Shown one piece after another: positions 20,683 through 30,270 of a stretch of 64,000 nucleotides of DNA (positions are counted from its first letter, which is position 1; each line of letters starts with the position of its first letter). This DNA is from Endotrypanum monterogeii (taxonomy: Eukaryota; Euglenozoa; Kinetoplastea; Trypanosomatida; Trypanosomatidae). The DNA is taken from assembly GCA_000333855.2 (NCBI GenBank), contig CM007344.1, positions 222,331 to 286,330 on the forward strand, given 5' to 3'. The position numbers were made by a program, and so were the translations under genes. Below the pieces are notes generated by a model. That model saw nothing but the letters and a program-made list of their open reading frames with translations, made no database searches and was not told the DNA's origin.

Positions 20683-21984
20683 GCGCTACCGTCAAAGAGG
20701 GAAAAAGGTGTTGCCTATCTTTGTTTCAGGATGTGTAATGGTGTTGATGTGTGTGTGCGTTCGCAGGAACATCCTCTATTTAACACACACACACACACAT
20801 ACATACATACACACACAACACGTCATTGCACATGGCAAGGGCATCACAGCGACCTTGCATGGTACGACAACTCTCTCGGCGCATCCGCTCTGCCAAGCAT
20901 AACGAAGGAGCCTCGCGAGGCAGACGAGCGCCGCGCTGGACTTCTGAGTAATTCACGTATCCGAACATGACTGCCCTCCCCTCTCCTCAAAGAGGGGAAG
21001 AATGGGAAGGGCAAGGGGCGCGGGCGTCTCTGCCTCATGTATCCTGAACTCACCTCTATCGCAACTACCATTGCTGTCTCAGCGGCTCTGCCCCTTCTCG
21101 CCAGGCATCACCTGCGTGCTACACATCCTCCCCCCTTTCCTTGGCACCTCCGTAATCGCCCTGCGAGCGCTCATCATGAGCCAAGTCAAACAAATGGGGA
21201 AATTTGTATGACTGTAGGTGTCGAACAGCACCGCCTTCCCACCGCCCCCCCCGGGTCCTCACAACTCTGCGTATAACAGGCACCGCCCACGAAGTATCGG
21301 GGAGAGATGGGGGGAAAGAGATGTATGAGGGAGCATAACAGTTGCTGCTTTGTTCTTGGAGTTCATAGTTCCAACACTCCTATTTCGGTTGATCCGTCAG
21401 ATAGGGGTCCAGCAACGCAGTGACCTCTCGTAGTCTCATCCTCATCCCCTCTTTCCATGCCCCCTCTCACACACACCAACGTTTTTTTTTTCCTGCCTCA
21501 GATGTTGTTATTTGGAAGCATAGCAGTTTCTGTTCCTACATTTGCGGATAGACGTGTCTCTACTCTCCCCCTCATCACTTTCATTTCCCATCTATCTCAC
21601 ACACATTGCCTTCTGTCACCATATCGACACCTCATATCTGCTTTGGGCGTGCTACGGTACGTCTGGTATGTGCGTATACGTGTATGTATGTATGTATGTG
21701 TGTGTGTGTGTGTGTGTGTATCGCTGAAGAGGAAACCAAAGGTTTTGGGGGTGTCTAGGTACCGACTCTCTCGCCCTCTAGGAAGCTAGAAGACCCCAAC
21801 TGATACCACCACCACCACCACCACCACGCTGTCTCCCTCGGGCGACAGACGTTGACAAGGAAAACACACAAAAAAAAAAAAAGACGTACACACGAACACA
21901 CTAGTCATCCCGGCTAACGTTCTCCTTCATATAAAAAAAAAAAAGAAAACCTGACCGCGTGATATGTGAACGCGGTGTCATACG
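20683..21984. other. Intergenic spacer (1.3 kb)
   Basis: No gene seen. It has CA/TACA repeats (20784-20819), a TATG/GT repeat near 21682-21720, a CCA repeat near 21808-21828 and a T-rich tract at about 21482-21501 ending in AG (21500-21501) that could be the acceptor for the next gene. Confidence 0.5.
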
Positions 21985-22692
21985 ATGGAAACGCCTTTGA
22001 TAGTGTCGACGACCGCAGTGGTGGGAAACATGATCGCCAACGCCACCAACGCGTCTACGCAGAGCCCCTTGGAGACGCCCTCCCCTCAAGCATCACCAGA
22101 CCCAAGTGAGTGGACGATAGACTTTGCGATACTCTGGCTGGTGACGATCTTCTACTTTGCGGTGAGTGCAGCCTCCCTGGGCTATTTCGTTTCTCGCTGG
22201 CGGCAACGTGTGTACAGAGCCGACCGCGTGCTACTACGCGGTGGATCTGGGATGGAAGGCGGCAGCTCCAGCCGCTGCCTGAACACGTTTCGAGAGGCTC
22301 TCTTGGCGACCATTAGTGCTATAATAGAGCGGGTGACAAGCAGCACCACGCTTTCCGGCGCAGCGGCGTGGCAGTCCTCGGATGGCACACGGCACCGCGG
22401 AGGAGGAGGGGCAACAGCTGCGAGAGGGTATGGTAGAAAGTGGTTGATGAGTCTCTCGTCATTTCGACCAGGCTCTCAAGCCCGCAGCGCAGCATCGAAG
22501 CTCAGCAAACAAAAAGTTGATGAACATCAAGATGGCGAAGTCTTGCCCACCGTGTGGTGCGATGGAAGTGGTGCAGGAGGAATATCCCATGGAAGCACCG
22601 TCGGTGGAAGCGCTGTCCCTTCCAGCAGCATCGCACAGAACATAATAGCGCGTGATCAGCAACAACAGCAACAACGTCGAGTTGAAAACTAG
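21985..22692 (+). CDS. Small single-span membrane protein, unknown
   Basis: A 235-residue protein from the ATG at 21985. The N-terminal 45 residues are Thr/Ser/Ala/Pro-rich with NAT and NAS sites that could be glycosylated if outside the cytosol. One clear hydrophobic span lies at about residues 49-72 (ILWLVTIFYFAVSAASLGYF), followed by a basic SRWRQR stop-transfer signal. The rest is Ser/Gly-rich with a glutamine run (Q6) near the C-terminus. No known domain is visible. It is flanked by good trans-splice tracts and a C-rich stretch downstream, which supports a real gene, but its role cannot be told from sequence. Confidence 0.65.
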   Translation: METPLIVSTTAVVGNMIANATNASTQSPLETPSPQASPDPSEWTIDFAILWLVTIFYFAVSAASLGYFVSRWRQRVYRADRVLLRGGSGMEGGSSSRCLNTFREALLATISAIIERVTSSTTLSGAAAWQSSDGTRHRGGGGATAARGYGRKWLMSLSSFRPGSQARSAASKLSKQKVDEHQDGEVLPTVWCDGSGAGGISHGSTVGGSAVPSSSIAQNIIARDQQQQQQRRVEN

Positions 22693-23433
22693 AGAGACCT
22701 TCACCTGCCTCCTCCCCCCCCCCTCCTCCTTTGTGCTGCATCCGGACCTATCCAAGCACGCGCGCACACTCATATAAACACTCACTTATACACACATCAC
22801 GAATGGGGGATGTGTTGACGACACGTAGCTCGTCAGGGAACGCAGCAGTGAGTACTATAAGTGGAAGTGTATGTATGTGTGTGTGTGGGGGGGGGGGAGA
22901 GGGAGGCGGGGTATGCCCCTTGGGGAAACTTTGCTGTTTACCAATGAGAAAGGGGGGGCATCTTCGGAAGCCTACGTCTCCTCCTCACCTCCAACCGCGG
23001 ACCCCGTCCAAAGACCTCTTTTCCTGCAGACGTGTCCATCTTCGCTCACGCGACATCTTTTTTTTTTTGTGAAGACGGAAAAAAAAAAACATTTTCTTCA
23101 ACGGCCTCATCCAACTCCTCGCCTTCGGAGACACTTTCGATCTGTGTTTGTTTATCGGTTTGTGTGTGCAAGAGAAAAAAGATGAGATGCCCACAAGCTG
23201 TAGAATATCAGATGCCGGTCTGAACGCGAGTATGTTAGTCCACTGCCGACTTATCTGACCATTCAGCACCGCAGCCTCCAGCAGCATCATCGTGATCACC
23301 ACCACCGACCCACCCTCCCTCCTTTTTCTCTTTTTTTAGAATCTGCTAGGATTGTCAACTCCATTCCCGCCTACTCACGCGAAAGCCCGAAAGCAACCAC
23401 ATACACACACACGCACACACACATAAGGTCGAC
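22693..23433. other. Intergenic spacer before the EF-hand-like gene
   Basis: No gene seen. It contains a GT/G-rich block near 22867-22900, A and T homopolymers, and a strong pyrimidine tract just before AG at 23338-23339. Confidence 0.5.
23306..23339 (+). promoter_or_regulatory. Putative trans-splice acceptor
   Basis: A C/T tract ending in TTTTTTTAG, 95 nt upstream of the ATG at 23434 and with no competing AG inside the tract. Confidence 0.65.
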
Positions 23434-26280
23434 ATGCAAGGCGTTGAGGCTACGCGAAACACTACCGTGTCCCCCTCGAACGCGCAGAGTGTAACACCGG
23501 GTGATACGGCAAGAGTGGTACCTTTGGCCTCCGCCCCTGAACCACGAGCCCGCAGCCAGCCTGCTGCTATGCTGAGCGCTAAAGGGAACTTACCCTTCCC
23601 TGTAGACGACGAAGGTGACCCGCTCGCCCTCGTGTACTCGACTCCAGTCAATCGGCCACTGTCGCTTGCGCAGCGCACCTACGGCACCGAATCACTTTTT
23701 CAGTACTATGCCCTGCGTGGGTACAAGGAGATTGTAGGCGAAGCAGCGACCCCAGAAGCAGCGGAGGCGGTACAGGCCTGTCTGCGGGATGACAGCGGAG
23801 TCGCTGCAGGCAGCGGCAGGGCGGCTGTGCAGGCGCACCACAGCCTTGGTTTTAAGAACACCACGACATCACTCGACTCCCACACAATTGATAGGTGTCT
23901 TGTCAGCACTGCGGCCGCTGCCGCTTCGCCAGCGATCACTTCTTTGGCCATCGCAGGAGAAGGGGCTCCCAACAGCGTGGTGCCTCTCTATATTCCCCTC
24001 AGACCCGCACAAGCACAAGACGCCACCTCTGCCTACCGTACCAGCCAGGTAGATGAAGTGCGAGCGGCAAGAGAAGAGAAGCGCCGTGAGCGACTGCATC
24101 TGATTCCCGAAGCTGCAGTATACCTTTCTCGCTACTACCCAGAGGGCACCACTATTGTGTCCAACATGCAGTTGCCGCCCCCAGTGGAACCCGAGCCTAT
24201 ACCAAACACTGGAACAACTGCGAAATATGGCGCGCGCGGGGCAGGTACGACCGTTACATCCAACAACAGCCCCCCCATTAATTCAGCAACCACAACGCGC
24301 AACACCCCTCACCACTACTCAGTGTCGTCTATGCAAGTCCTCTCTGGCAATAGCGGTCGCCACAACTCAAACCTTTTCACGTCTAGAAACCCGACTTCAA
24401 GGAAAGCGAACAGCTCTCCCTCCACGTCGATACTGCCGCTGCTGCTTCGCACGCCGCAGGAAGTGACCTCCACGCTGCAAACCCAGAAGGAAGAGCGTCG
24501 CGCACTCGCAGATCACGTTGAGGATGCCTTCGTGAATGCATACCATCTGCGCGACCCATTGGCAGTGGAACGTCAACGTCAACGCGAGCTGCAGGCAGCG
24601 CAAGAGAGCAGTATGAAAGCGGCAGCTGCGCTGCTAGCCGAAAAGGCTGCCGCTGCCTCATCGCAGAGACGCATGCCCCAGGCGGCAGGGAAGAAGACCG
24701 GCGGGAAAAAGAAAAAGGCACGGACGAAGGCAGTGGCGCCTCCGAAGCGCGAGGGTGGCGTTCCTGTGAACCTGGAGGTGTTCCGCACCTCATTGCTGCT
24801 TGTGTCGAATGATGAAGGAGCCGTCACACTGGGGCAACTACGCTCACTTCTAGCAAATGTCCCATTTCACGTCGGAACACCGACTGCTGGCATTACATCC
24901 GAATCGGCCAGCATCACCTACCGCCTCTTCTGTATGATTCATAGCAACACACGTGCCACCAACGCTATAGACGCCCCGGAATTGCTTCTCGCTGCTGTGT
25001 CTGCCACTGGAGGCGGTGGTGTCGATCTGCTATCGCGCCACGGAAACTTGATGAGCGACAATTCAATTTCGAGTGTCCCACATGGCTTCAAGAACAGCAT
25101 CTCGCGTGTCAGCTGCAGTATTACCACCACCCGATGCGGGCCTGGCGCAAGCGTCGTCCAGAACATAGGGGGACGAATGAATCATCCGTCCGTCTCGACT
25201 AACCTCCACAGCAGCGGGGTGAACGTATTCTCACAGACCAAAACTGCAGGCGATTATGGCGGGAATGCTTCAAGCGGAACGCATTCCCCATCGCCGCACC
25301 ACCAGATGGCCGCGTCGGGGCATTCGTGGAAAGAAGGGTTAGGGTCCAGCAACTCTGGGAAACAGCAACAGAACCAAAAGTATTCGCCTGATCTGAATGA
25401 TGAGAACAAATGTGTCCTCGTTCTCGAGGTTCTGGATGCGCTGGATGCGCTGCTGAACAGCGCCGAGACGAAGCGTGTAGTGCGTTGGGAGTGCTTCAAT
25501 GTGCTGGCAATTGAAGGTAACGGGTACATCCACAAGTCGCAGCTTCTGAAATTGCGGCAGTACGCCTACCGCGATGGCTCGGCGGCAGAAGCACAGGCAG
25601 CCGTCACGGCAGCCATGGTAAAAACCCTCAGTGACATGTTCACCGTTGTGGGGAAAGAAGAAGAGGAGGCTTATCTAAAAGCAAACAAAAGAGGGAAGAA
25701 AAAATCCCGCCCTGTTATATTGGCAGCCCATCAGAGCTCGCCGATCCCTTTAAATGTGATGCGCAAGTCGCACATCGACTATGCCACCTTCTGTCGCTTT
25801 TTCGATGAGATGCCGTTGGTAGCCGCGGCCTTCGCGCATGTATGGCTGCCGCTGCTCCTGAGTGGACGCCGACAGTCGGAGGCTGTGGATTACTCGGCAG
25901 GAGTGCCGTTGGATTCGACCAAATCTCTCACGGCCACAAACTTGCCACACTCGAGGGAAGAATCGTTGTTGCTGATACCCTCCTCCCCTGGGCCGGCCGC
26001 TGACGCCGCAGACGATAAAGAGGAGGAGGAGGGCGCTGAAAGTCCTGCGTCGTCGCCGAAACCGCAGCCGTGGGTACCACCAGTTATCGACGACAACCCT
26101 GATGCGCTGCCTCTTGAAGCCCTGGGCAGCACCGCAGATGCGCGACGGGCAGCGGTACGGAAGCTGGTAACTAAGAGGCAGGAGCAGCTGCACGAGGCCT
26201 GCGACGCTGCGGAGAAAGAAAAGCTTCTGATGATGCAGACTGAAGAGCCCGAGGCTGAGGGAGCCTTTTCGGGCTCGTAG
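23434..26280 (+). CDS. Large protein with EF-hand-like helices, unknown
   Basis: A 948-residue soluble protein; ATG at 23434 is the first after a strong acceptor. The N-terminal third has a conserved-looking block (AQRTYGTESLFQYYALRGY). A long disordered Ser/Asn-rich part follows, then an Ala/Gln/Arg helix and a very basic patch (GGKKKKARTK) at about residues 425-435. The C-terminal half holds four helix-loop-helix-like segments spaced as in calmodulin-type proteins, the best being around RWECFNVLAIEGNGYIHKSQ and HIDYATFCRFFDEMP. The loops lack a full set of acidic calcium ligands, so any EF-hands are probably degenerate. The general layout recalls flagellar or cytoskeletal EF-hand proteins, but I cannot name a family. 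Very acidic tail near residues 850-875. Confidence 0.7.
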   Translation: MQGVEATRNTTVSPSNAQSVTPGDTARVVPLASAPEPRARSQPAAMLSAKGNLPFPVDDEGDPLALVYSTPVNRPLSLAQRTYGTESLFQYYALRGYKEIVGEAATPEAAEAVQACLRDDSGVAAGSGRAAVQAHHSLGFKNTTTSLDSHTIDRCLVSTAAAAASPAITSLAIAGEGAPNSVVPLYIPLRPAQAQDATSAYRTSQVDEVRAAREEKRRERLHLIPEAAVYLSRYYPEGTTIVSNMQLPPPVEPEPIPNTGTTAKYGARGAGTTVTSNNSPPINSATTTRNTPHHYSVSSMQVLSGNSGRHNSNLFTSRNPTSRKANSSPSTSILPLLLRTPQEVTSTLQTQKEERRALADHVEDAFVNAYHLRDPLAVERQRQRELQAAQESSMKAAAALLAEKAAAASSQRRMPQAAGKKTGGKKKKARTKAVAPPKREGGVPVNLEVFRTSLLLVSNDEGAVTLGQLRSLLANVPFHVGTPTAGITSESASITYRLFCMIHSNTRATNAIDAPELLLAAVSATGGGGVDLLSRHGNLMSDNSISSVPHGFKNSISRVSCSITTTRCGPGASVVQNIGGRMNHPSVSTNLHSSGVNVFSQTKTAGDYGGNASSGTHSPSPHHQMAASGHSWKEGLGSSNSGKQQQNQKYSPDLNDENKCVLVLEVLDALDALLNSAETKRVVRWECFNVLAIEGNGYIHKSQLLKLRQYAYRDGSAAEAQAAVTAAMVKTLSDMFTVVGKEEEEAYLKANKRGKKKSRPVILAAHQSSPIPLNVMRKSHIDYATFCRFFDEMPLVAAAFAHVWLPLLLSGRRQSEAVDYSAGVPLDSTKSLTATNLPHSREESLLLIPSSPGPAADAADDKEEEEGAESPASSPKPQPWVPPVIDDNPDALPLEALGSTADARRAAVRKLVTKRQEQLHEACDAAEKEKLLMMQTEEPEAEGAFSGS

Positions 26281-26885
26281 GAAGCTCGCAGATTAGCTCC
26301 CTACTAAATAGCTGGGGTAAGAGAGGGAAGGAGCGCCACAGATACAGAATGTTGCTACGCGCCTGCATCCCTGTGACCCCGTGCAGCCGTCACCGATACA
26401 AGTCGACATGACATTCTTCGCCTTATTGCTTCTTCTTTTTTCCCCCTCTCCTACTATGTGACTACGAGGGCATGTTTGTGTTTGGAGCTGCTTATGGGGG
26501 GTACCCCGTAGCAGACCGCCGCTCCTTTTTTTTGTTTGTTTGTTTTTCCCTCCTCTCCCTTTTCATGAATGTACAGTTCTAGAAGCTGAGAGCTTCCGTG
26601 TTTGTTTGTGCGTGCTACGGGTGGCGTAAAGTTGATGAGGTCGTCTTGCATCACATACACCGCCCAACAATAGAGGCTACCCGTCTCTTGTGAGACGCCC
26701 ATGGGCAAAGGTTTGTGTTTGCATGTGTGGGCAGAGGGAGGGGCAGGGGAGGAGGCGGAGGAGGCGAGCACCTCCACAAATACAGCGACCACACCCTCTT
26801 CCTCTCAGTTGCCTTCACTTTAAATCCCTCCCCCCCCCTCCCCTTCCGCGGAGCACACGACTTAACCACCACAACACCCCGTTTG
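26281..26885. other. Spacer before a possible small gene
   Basis: No gene seen. TTTG repeats lie near 26530-26548, and a C-rich tract at 26825-26850 precedes AG at 26852-26853. Confidence 0.45.
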
Positions 26886-27113
26886 ATGTACATCGTAAAT
26901 CCTCACACGCTCGAAAAGATTGACATCAGGAGCCCCTACCTGCATCAAATGCTGCGCCGGTCGCCTTCGGCAGGTGCGTATGGTACTGCAGTGACCTCTG
27001 GTTCGTATACTGGAGGCGCTTCGTCACTGGGTGCTTCTGCCGTTGCGATCTATATCCCCCCCCCCGTCCCTCCCCTATTTAAAAAACAAAGGCGCAAAAA
27101 AAGAGATGTTTAG
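26886..27113 (+). CDS. Possible small basic protein (75 aa)
   Basis: A 75-residue frame starting MYIVNPHTLEKIDIRSPYL. It is preceded by a long C/T tract (about 26810-26850) and AG at 26852-26853, with a 33-nt leader, the layout expected for a real trans-spliced gene. The middle is Gly/Ser/Ala-rich; the end is proline-rich then strongly basic (FKKQRRKKRDV). No family recognised. It is the only short frame in this 4 kb stretch with both a proper ATG and an acceptor immediately upstream, but a chance frame cannot be excluded. Confidence 0.45.
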   Translation: MYIVNPHTLEKIDIRSPYLHQMLRRSPSAGAYGTAVTSGSYTGGASSLGASAVAIYIPPPVPPLFKKQRRKKRDV

Positions 27114-28156
27114 GATCATTTTTCTTTTTCCCGCCGTCATGCCGATCCCCTCACTGCCCTGTCCTTCTGCTCCCCCCCACCACCACCACCACCACCACCA
27201 CCCTGAGCATGTATTGCCTCGCTGAACTCCCTCATCCAGTCCCACTGCTCCAACCATCTTGTTTCAGCCTGTCGCTCTCGCAAGTCCCGCGTGCGTTGTG
27301 AACGGGCAAAGAAATGATGATGGAGATAGCACGAGTCGGATAAGCGTGGGATAAAGGAACCCACGTGAAGGAGTAGGGGGTGGGAGGCCGAGAACCGACT
27401 TAATAATGTCCACACGCTGCCGTATGGTGATGAGCTTCATGCCCGTCATGCAAACTGCAGGAGAGAGACATCGATTTCGCTTGCTCCAACAACTCCGACC
27501 ACCTGCACCCCAGACCCTTTAGCGACCCCCTACTCCCAGTCACCACCACCACAACCCGCCTCTGCCCTGAATGTATAGCATAAACATGTTCCAGGTGGGC
27601 ATAGAGCAGCATTAGGTCTTCACCAACACTGAGCACATGCCTTACCAGGACAACCGCAACTGCTGGTGACGCCGATTTGTGAGGCTCGTGCAGAAAGGTG
27701 TTTGATGTCTTATGACGACGCCGCCATCGACAGAGAGTAGCGAGCACAGCGTGGGCTCGATATTCACCCCACCCCCCACCCATCCGTCACTGTCACCGAA
27801 AAAGACAGAGAATTAATCACATGTCGAAACAAAAAAAAAAACGAAGCGCCGACGCGGCACAGGGCTGTCGGTGGAGAGAAACGCAAGACTCTCCACGGCG
27901 CGCGGCGACCCTCCAACTGGACGCCTCGTCGTCGCCCTACCTTGATCGGGCCACAAATCAGCAAAACGCTCTTTTTTTATGATAAATGACTAATCCGGAG
28001 GTATTGGAGTTCCGCCGTTCTGTGGAGAAGAGCATCGAGGACGGCGCCCCTCAACGGACGAAGTGCACTACGCGACATGCACCAACATTCTTTTTCAATC
28101 ACCTATCAACCATCTGAGGAAGAGGACAAGTGTAGAAGTGAGAATATATATATATA

Positions 28157-28191
<35 letters not shown>

Positions 28192-28784
28192 AAAGGAAGC
28201 AGCGAGTTCTGGTCTGCTGCTGGACGCAAGCAGCTGCGAGAGTGGCCGCATGTGAGCTGTCCACGACGCGAAGACTGCCTGGCAGGCGAGGGAAAGGAAG
28301 AGGCGACTCGTGACCGGGAAAAATATATATTAGCATCGCTCCATTCCCCGACCACGCTGCCCAGAAATATGGCGTGTAACTCAAGCTGATGGTGAAGACC
28401 ACTAACCGTGACGATGGCGACAGTGCATGCGAACACGTCCGAAAGAAATATCTGCATACGTCGAAGCGACCCTCCAAAGTTGACCTATACTGGCGAAATG
28501 ACGGTGGGGTACGGTCAGCAGTACCGTCGGTGACCTGAAGCACACACCGCCAGGGGTCCAAAGTGCAGCGCTGAATATTTCTTTCCCATGAGCCAATATA
28601 GTGCGGGGCGGATACCTTCCCCAGCATGCTCACGCCCTGAGGCACCAGTACCACAGCCCTCGATGGGGGATCATAGCACCACTTAATGGAAACCTGTAGA
28701 TGTAAGGGTCGTGTTTCTCGCCAGGTCACCCTATCCGACCACCCCCCCCCCGACTCCCTGTCTGGTAGTCTAAATCTCGCCTCC
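27114..28784. other. Gene-poor spacer (1.7 kb)
   Basis: I see no supportable gene. It has a CCA repeat (27177-27203), a (TA)n plus (GT)n block at 28145-28191, and a C-rich tract at about 28738-28760 followed by AG at 28768-28769, just before the decayed gene. Confidence 0.5.
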
Positions 28785-29145
28785 ATGGCGCCGGAATATT
28801 CAATTGATCATCACATACACGACGAGGTCCAGAGCGTCATGGGGCTAGATAACACCACGTTTTGCGGGTGGGTGGATGGATGCATGGCACTGACCCGACA
28901 AGCTACCAGTGGGCCTGGCGGAGTGCCGTTGTTGCACCACCATCCTTGTCTTCTTCCGTAACCGTCAACAGCGGCACCGCTATGACCTGCCTATTAAGAG
29001 TCATGATGAGAGATAGGTGTAGCTGTGCGAAGAGCACCTCGAAAGATTTGAACGCCTGCCGCTGGTGGGCTACTACTCGGACTCCGCTTTTCACCCACCG
29101 CGACGTGGACTCTTGTATGCGAGGACTGCTGTGTCTATACACTGA
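28785..29145 (+). pseudogene. Decayed protein-coding remnant, unknown family
   Basis: An ATG at 28785 follows a pyrimidine tract and AG (28768-28769), as for a live gene. It opens with MAPEYSIDHHIHDEVQSVMG and reads well to about 28880. Coding-like text then continues in other frames: one around 28890-28925 (TSYQWAWRSAVV), and one from about 28920 (TTILVFFRNRQQRHRYDLPI) to TAG stops at 29014 and 29020. After those stops the same frame resumes with LCEEHLERFERLPLVGYYSD and runs to a TGA at 29143. The mix of at least two frame changes and two close stops suggests a gene that has decayed. I do not recognise the family; a hydrophobic stretch before FFRNRQQRHR may be the end of a membrane span. 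Chance composition remains possible. Confidence 0.4.
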
Positions 29146-30270
29146 CAGTAACGAGAAGACTTGTGTTTAGTGGAGATGTATTCATGACTGCTGCCTCCCT
29201 TGGACGCGCAGTCCATCGCTCACTCTCTTACTTGTTATCTGTACCCCATGTCCCTCGAGGTGCCGCTCCATATGTTGTGCACACTCTGGGCAAAACCGAC
29301 TCCTGCACCCCCCCCCACACGGCATTATCGTCTCAGTCCGGAGAGAGCCAGCGATGGTGCAGCATCGTGGCGCTACACACTGTACATGCACCTGTAGGCC
29401 AGTGCACCCTGCGACCAACGGCCGCGCGCCGAACTCCGGTCTCTAACTCGTGCATGGCCCAGTTGGCCATCACTTCTACCGCGTGCTTAGCAGCAATCTT
29501 TGTGTTTGTGCATTTGCGTTACCTTCGGCTTCGGTGTCTGGTAGTCATTCAAGTGCCCTTTAAAATAGGGGTAATGTAATGAGGCCCTCCCTCTCCCCCC
29601 CCCCGCCGCCGCCGCCGCCACCGCTTTCCTTGCATTGGTGTCCCCTTATTCTTTATTCCCACACACACAAATACAAGCACACATCGCCCATCCTTATCTG
29701 CTCGTTTTTTTTTTTCTTTTCATGTGTGCGTTTGTGTGCCTGTGTCTCCAATAAAGTGATGAGCCGTGCTTTGAGCACTATTCCCCACTTCACTTTGTCT
29801 CTCACATCCTCCAAAAGGAATCTTTGAACCGGTAGCACCGACAACACAGCCCTCACAAAAGTGCTGGGAGAAACTGCAGCATTGATAGCGGTCACAGCAA
29901 TTCCTGCTACACAGCCCCCTCTGTACACCATGATTCCCACACAAACACGTAAGACATCACACACACATACACACTCCTTCTCGACTGATTTCATTCTGAA
30001 AAGCGGAGGCGAAAAGTACGCACACGCACGCACAAATATAAATATATAAATATATCCATCAATGTATATAGATATCGCGGTAACCCTCCCTCCCAACCCA
30101 CACACCTGCACACCACCACAGCCCCTGCCCGCGTGAGTGTGAATAGATCCGAGCTACCATAGATAATCCTCTCTCACCTCCGGCACCACCAACACCCTCT
30201 CGCGTCGTCAACCTCCTTCAAAGTGTCCCTCTCATTATTTTCTTCCTTTTTTTTTTTTTAGTACACATCC
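29146..30270. other. Spacer before the coiled-coil gene
   Basis: A frame from 29184 to 29579 is open but has no recognisable content. The rest is microsatellites (CCG near 29607-29621, TA near 30028-30052) and T-rich tracts. Confidence 0.45.
30239..30261 (+). promoter_or_regulatory. Trans-splice acceptor for the coiled-coil gene
   Basis: A T-rich tract ending in T13-AG (AG at 30260-30261) only 9 nt before the ATG at 30271. This gives a very short leader after splicing and fixes the start codon well. Confidence 0.7.

Noticed and set aside
28106..28786. 226-codon open frame on the minus strand
   Set aside because: All clear genes are on the + strand, the frame crosses a GT/TA microsatellite, and no domain is seen.
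29182..29418. Minus-strand frame with several Cys (CGGGCRSRFCPEC), zinc-finger-like
   Set aside because: Wrong strand for this unit and no recognisable zinc-finger spacing beyond one C-x-C pair.
29184..29579. 131-codon + strand frame with a hydrophobic C-terminus
   Set aside because: No acceptor close upstream, composition not clearly coding, and it overlaps the tail of the decayed region; too weak to call.
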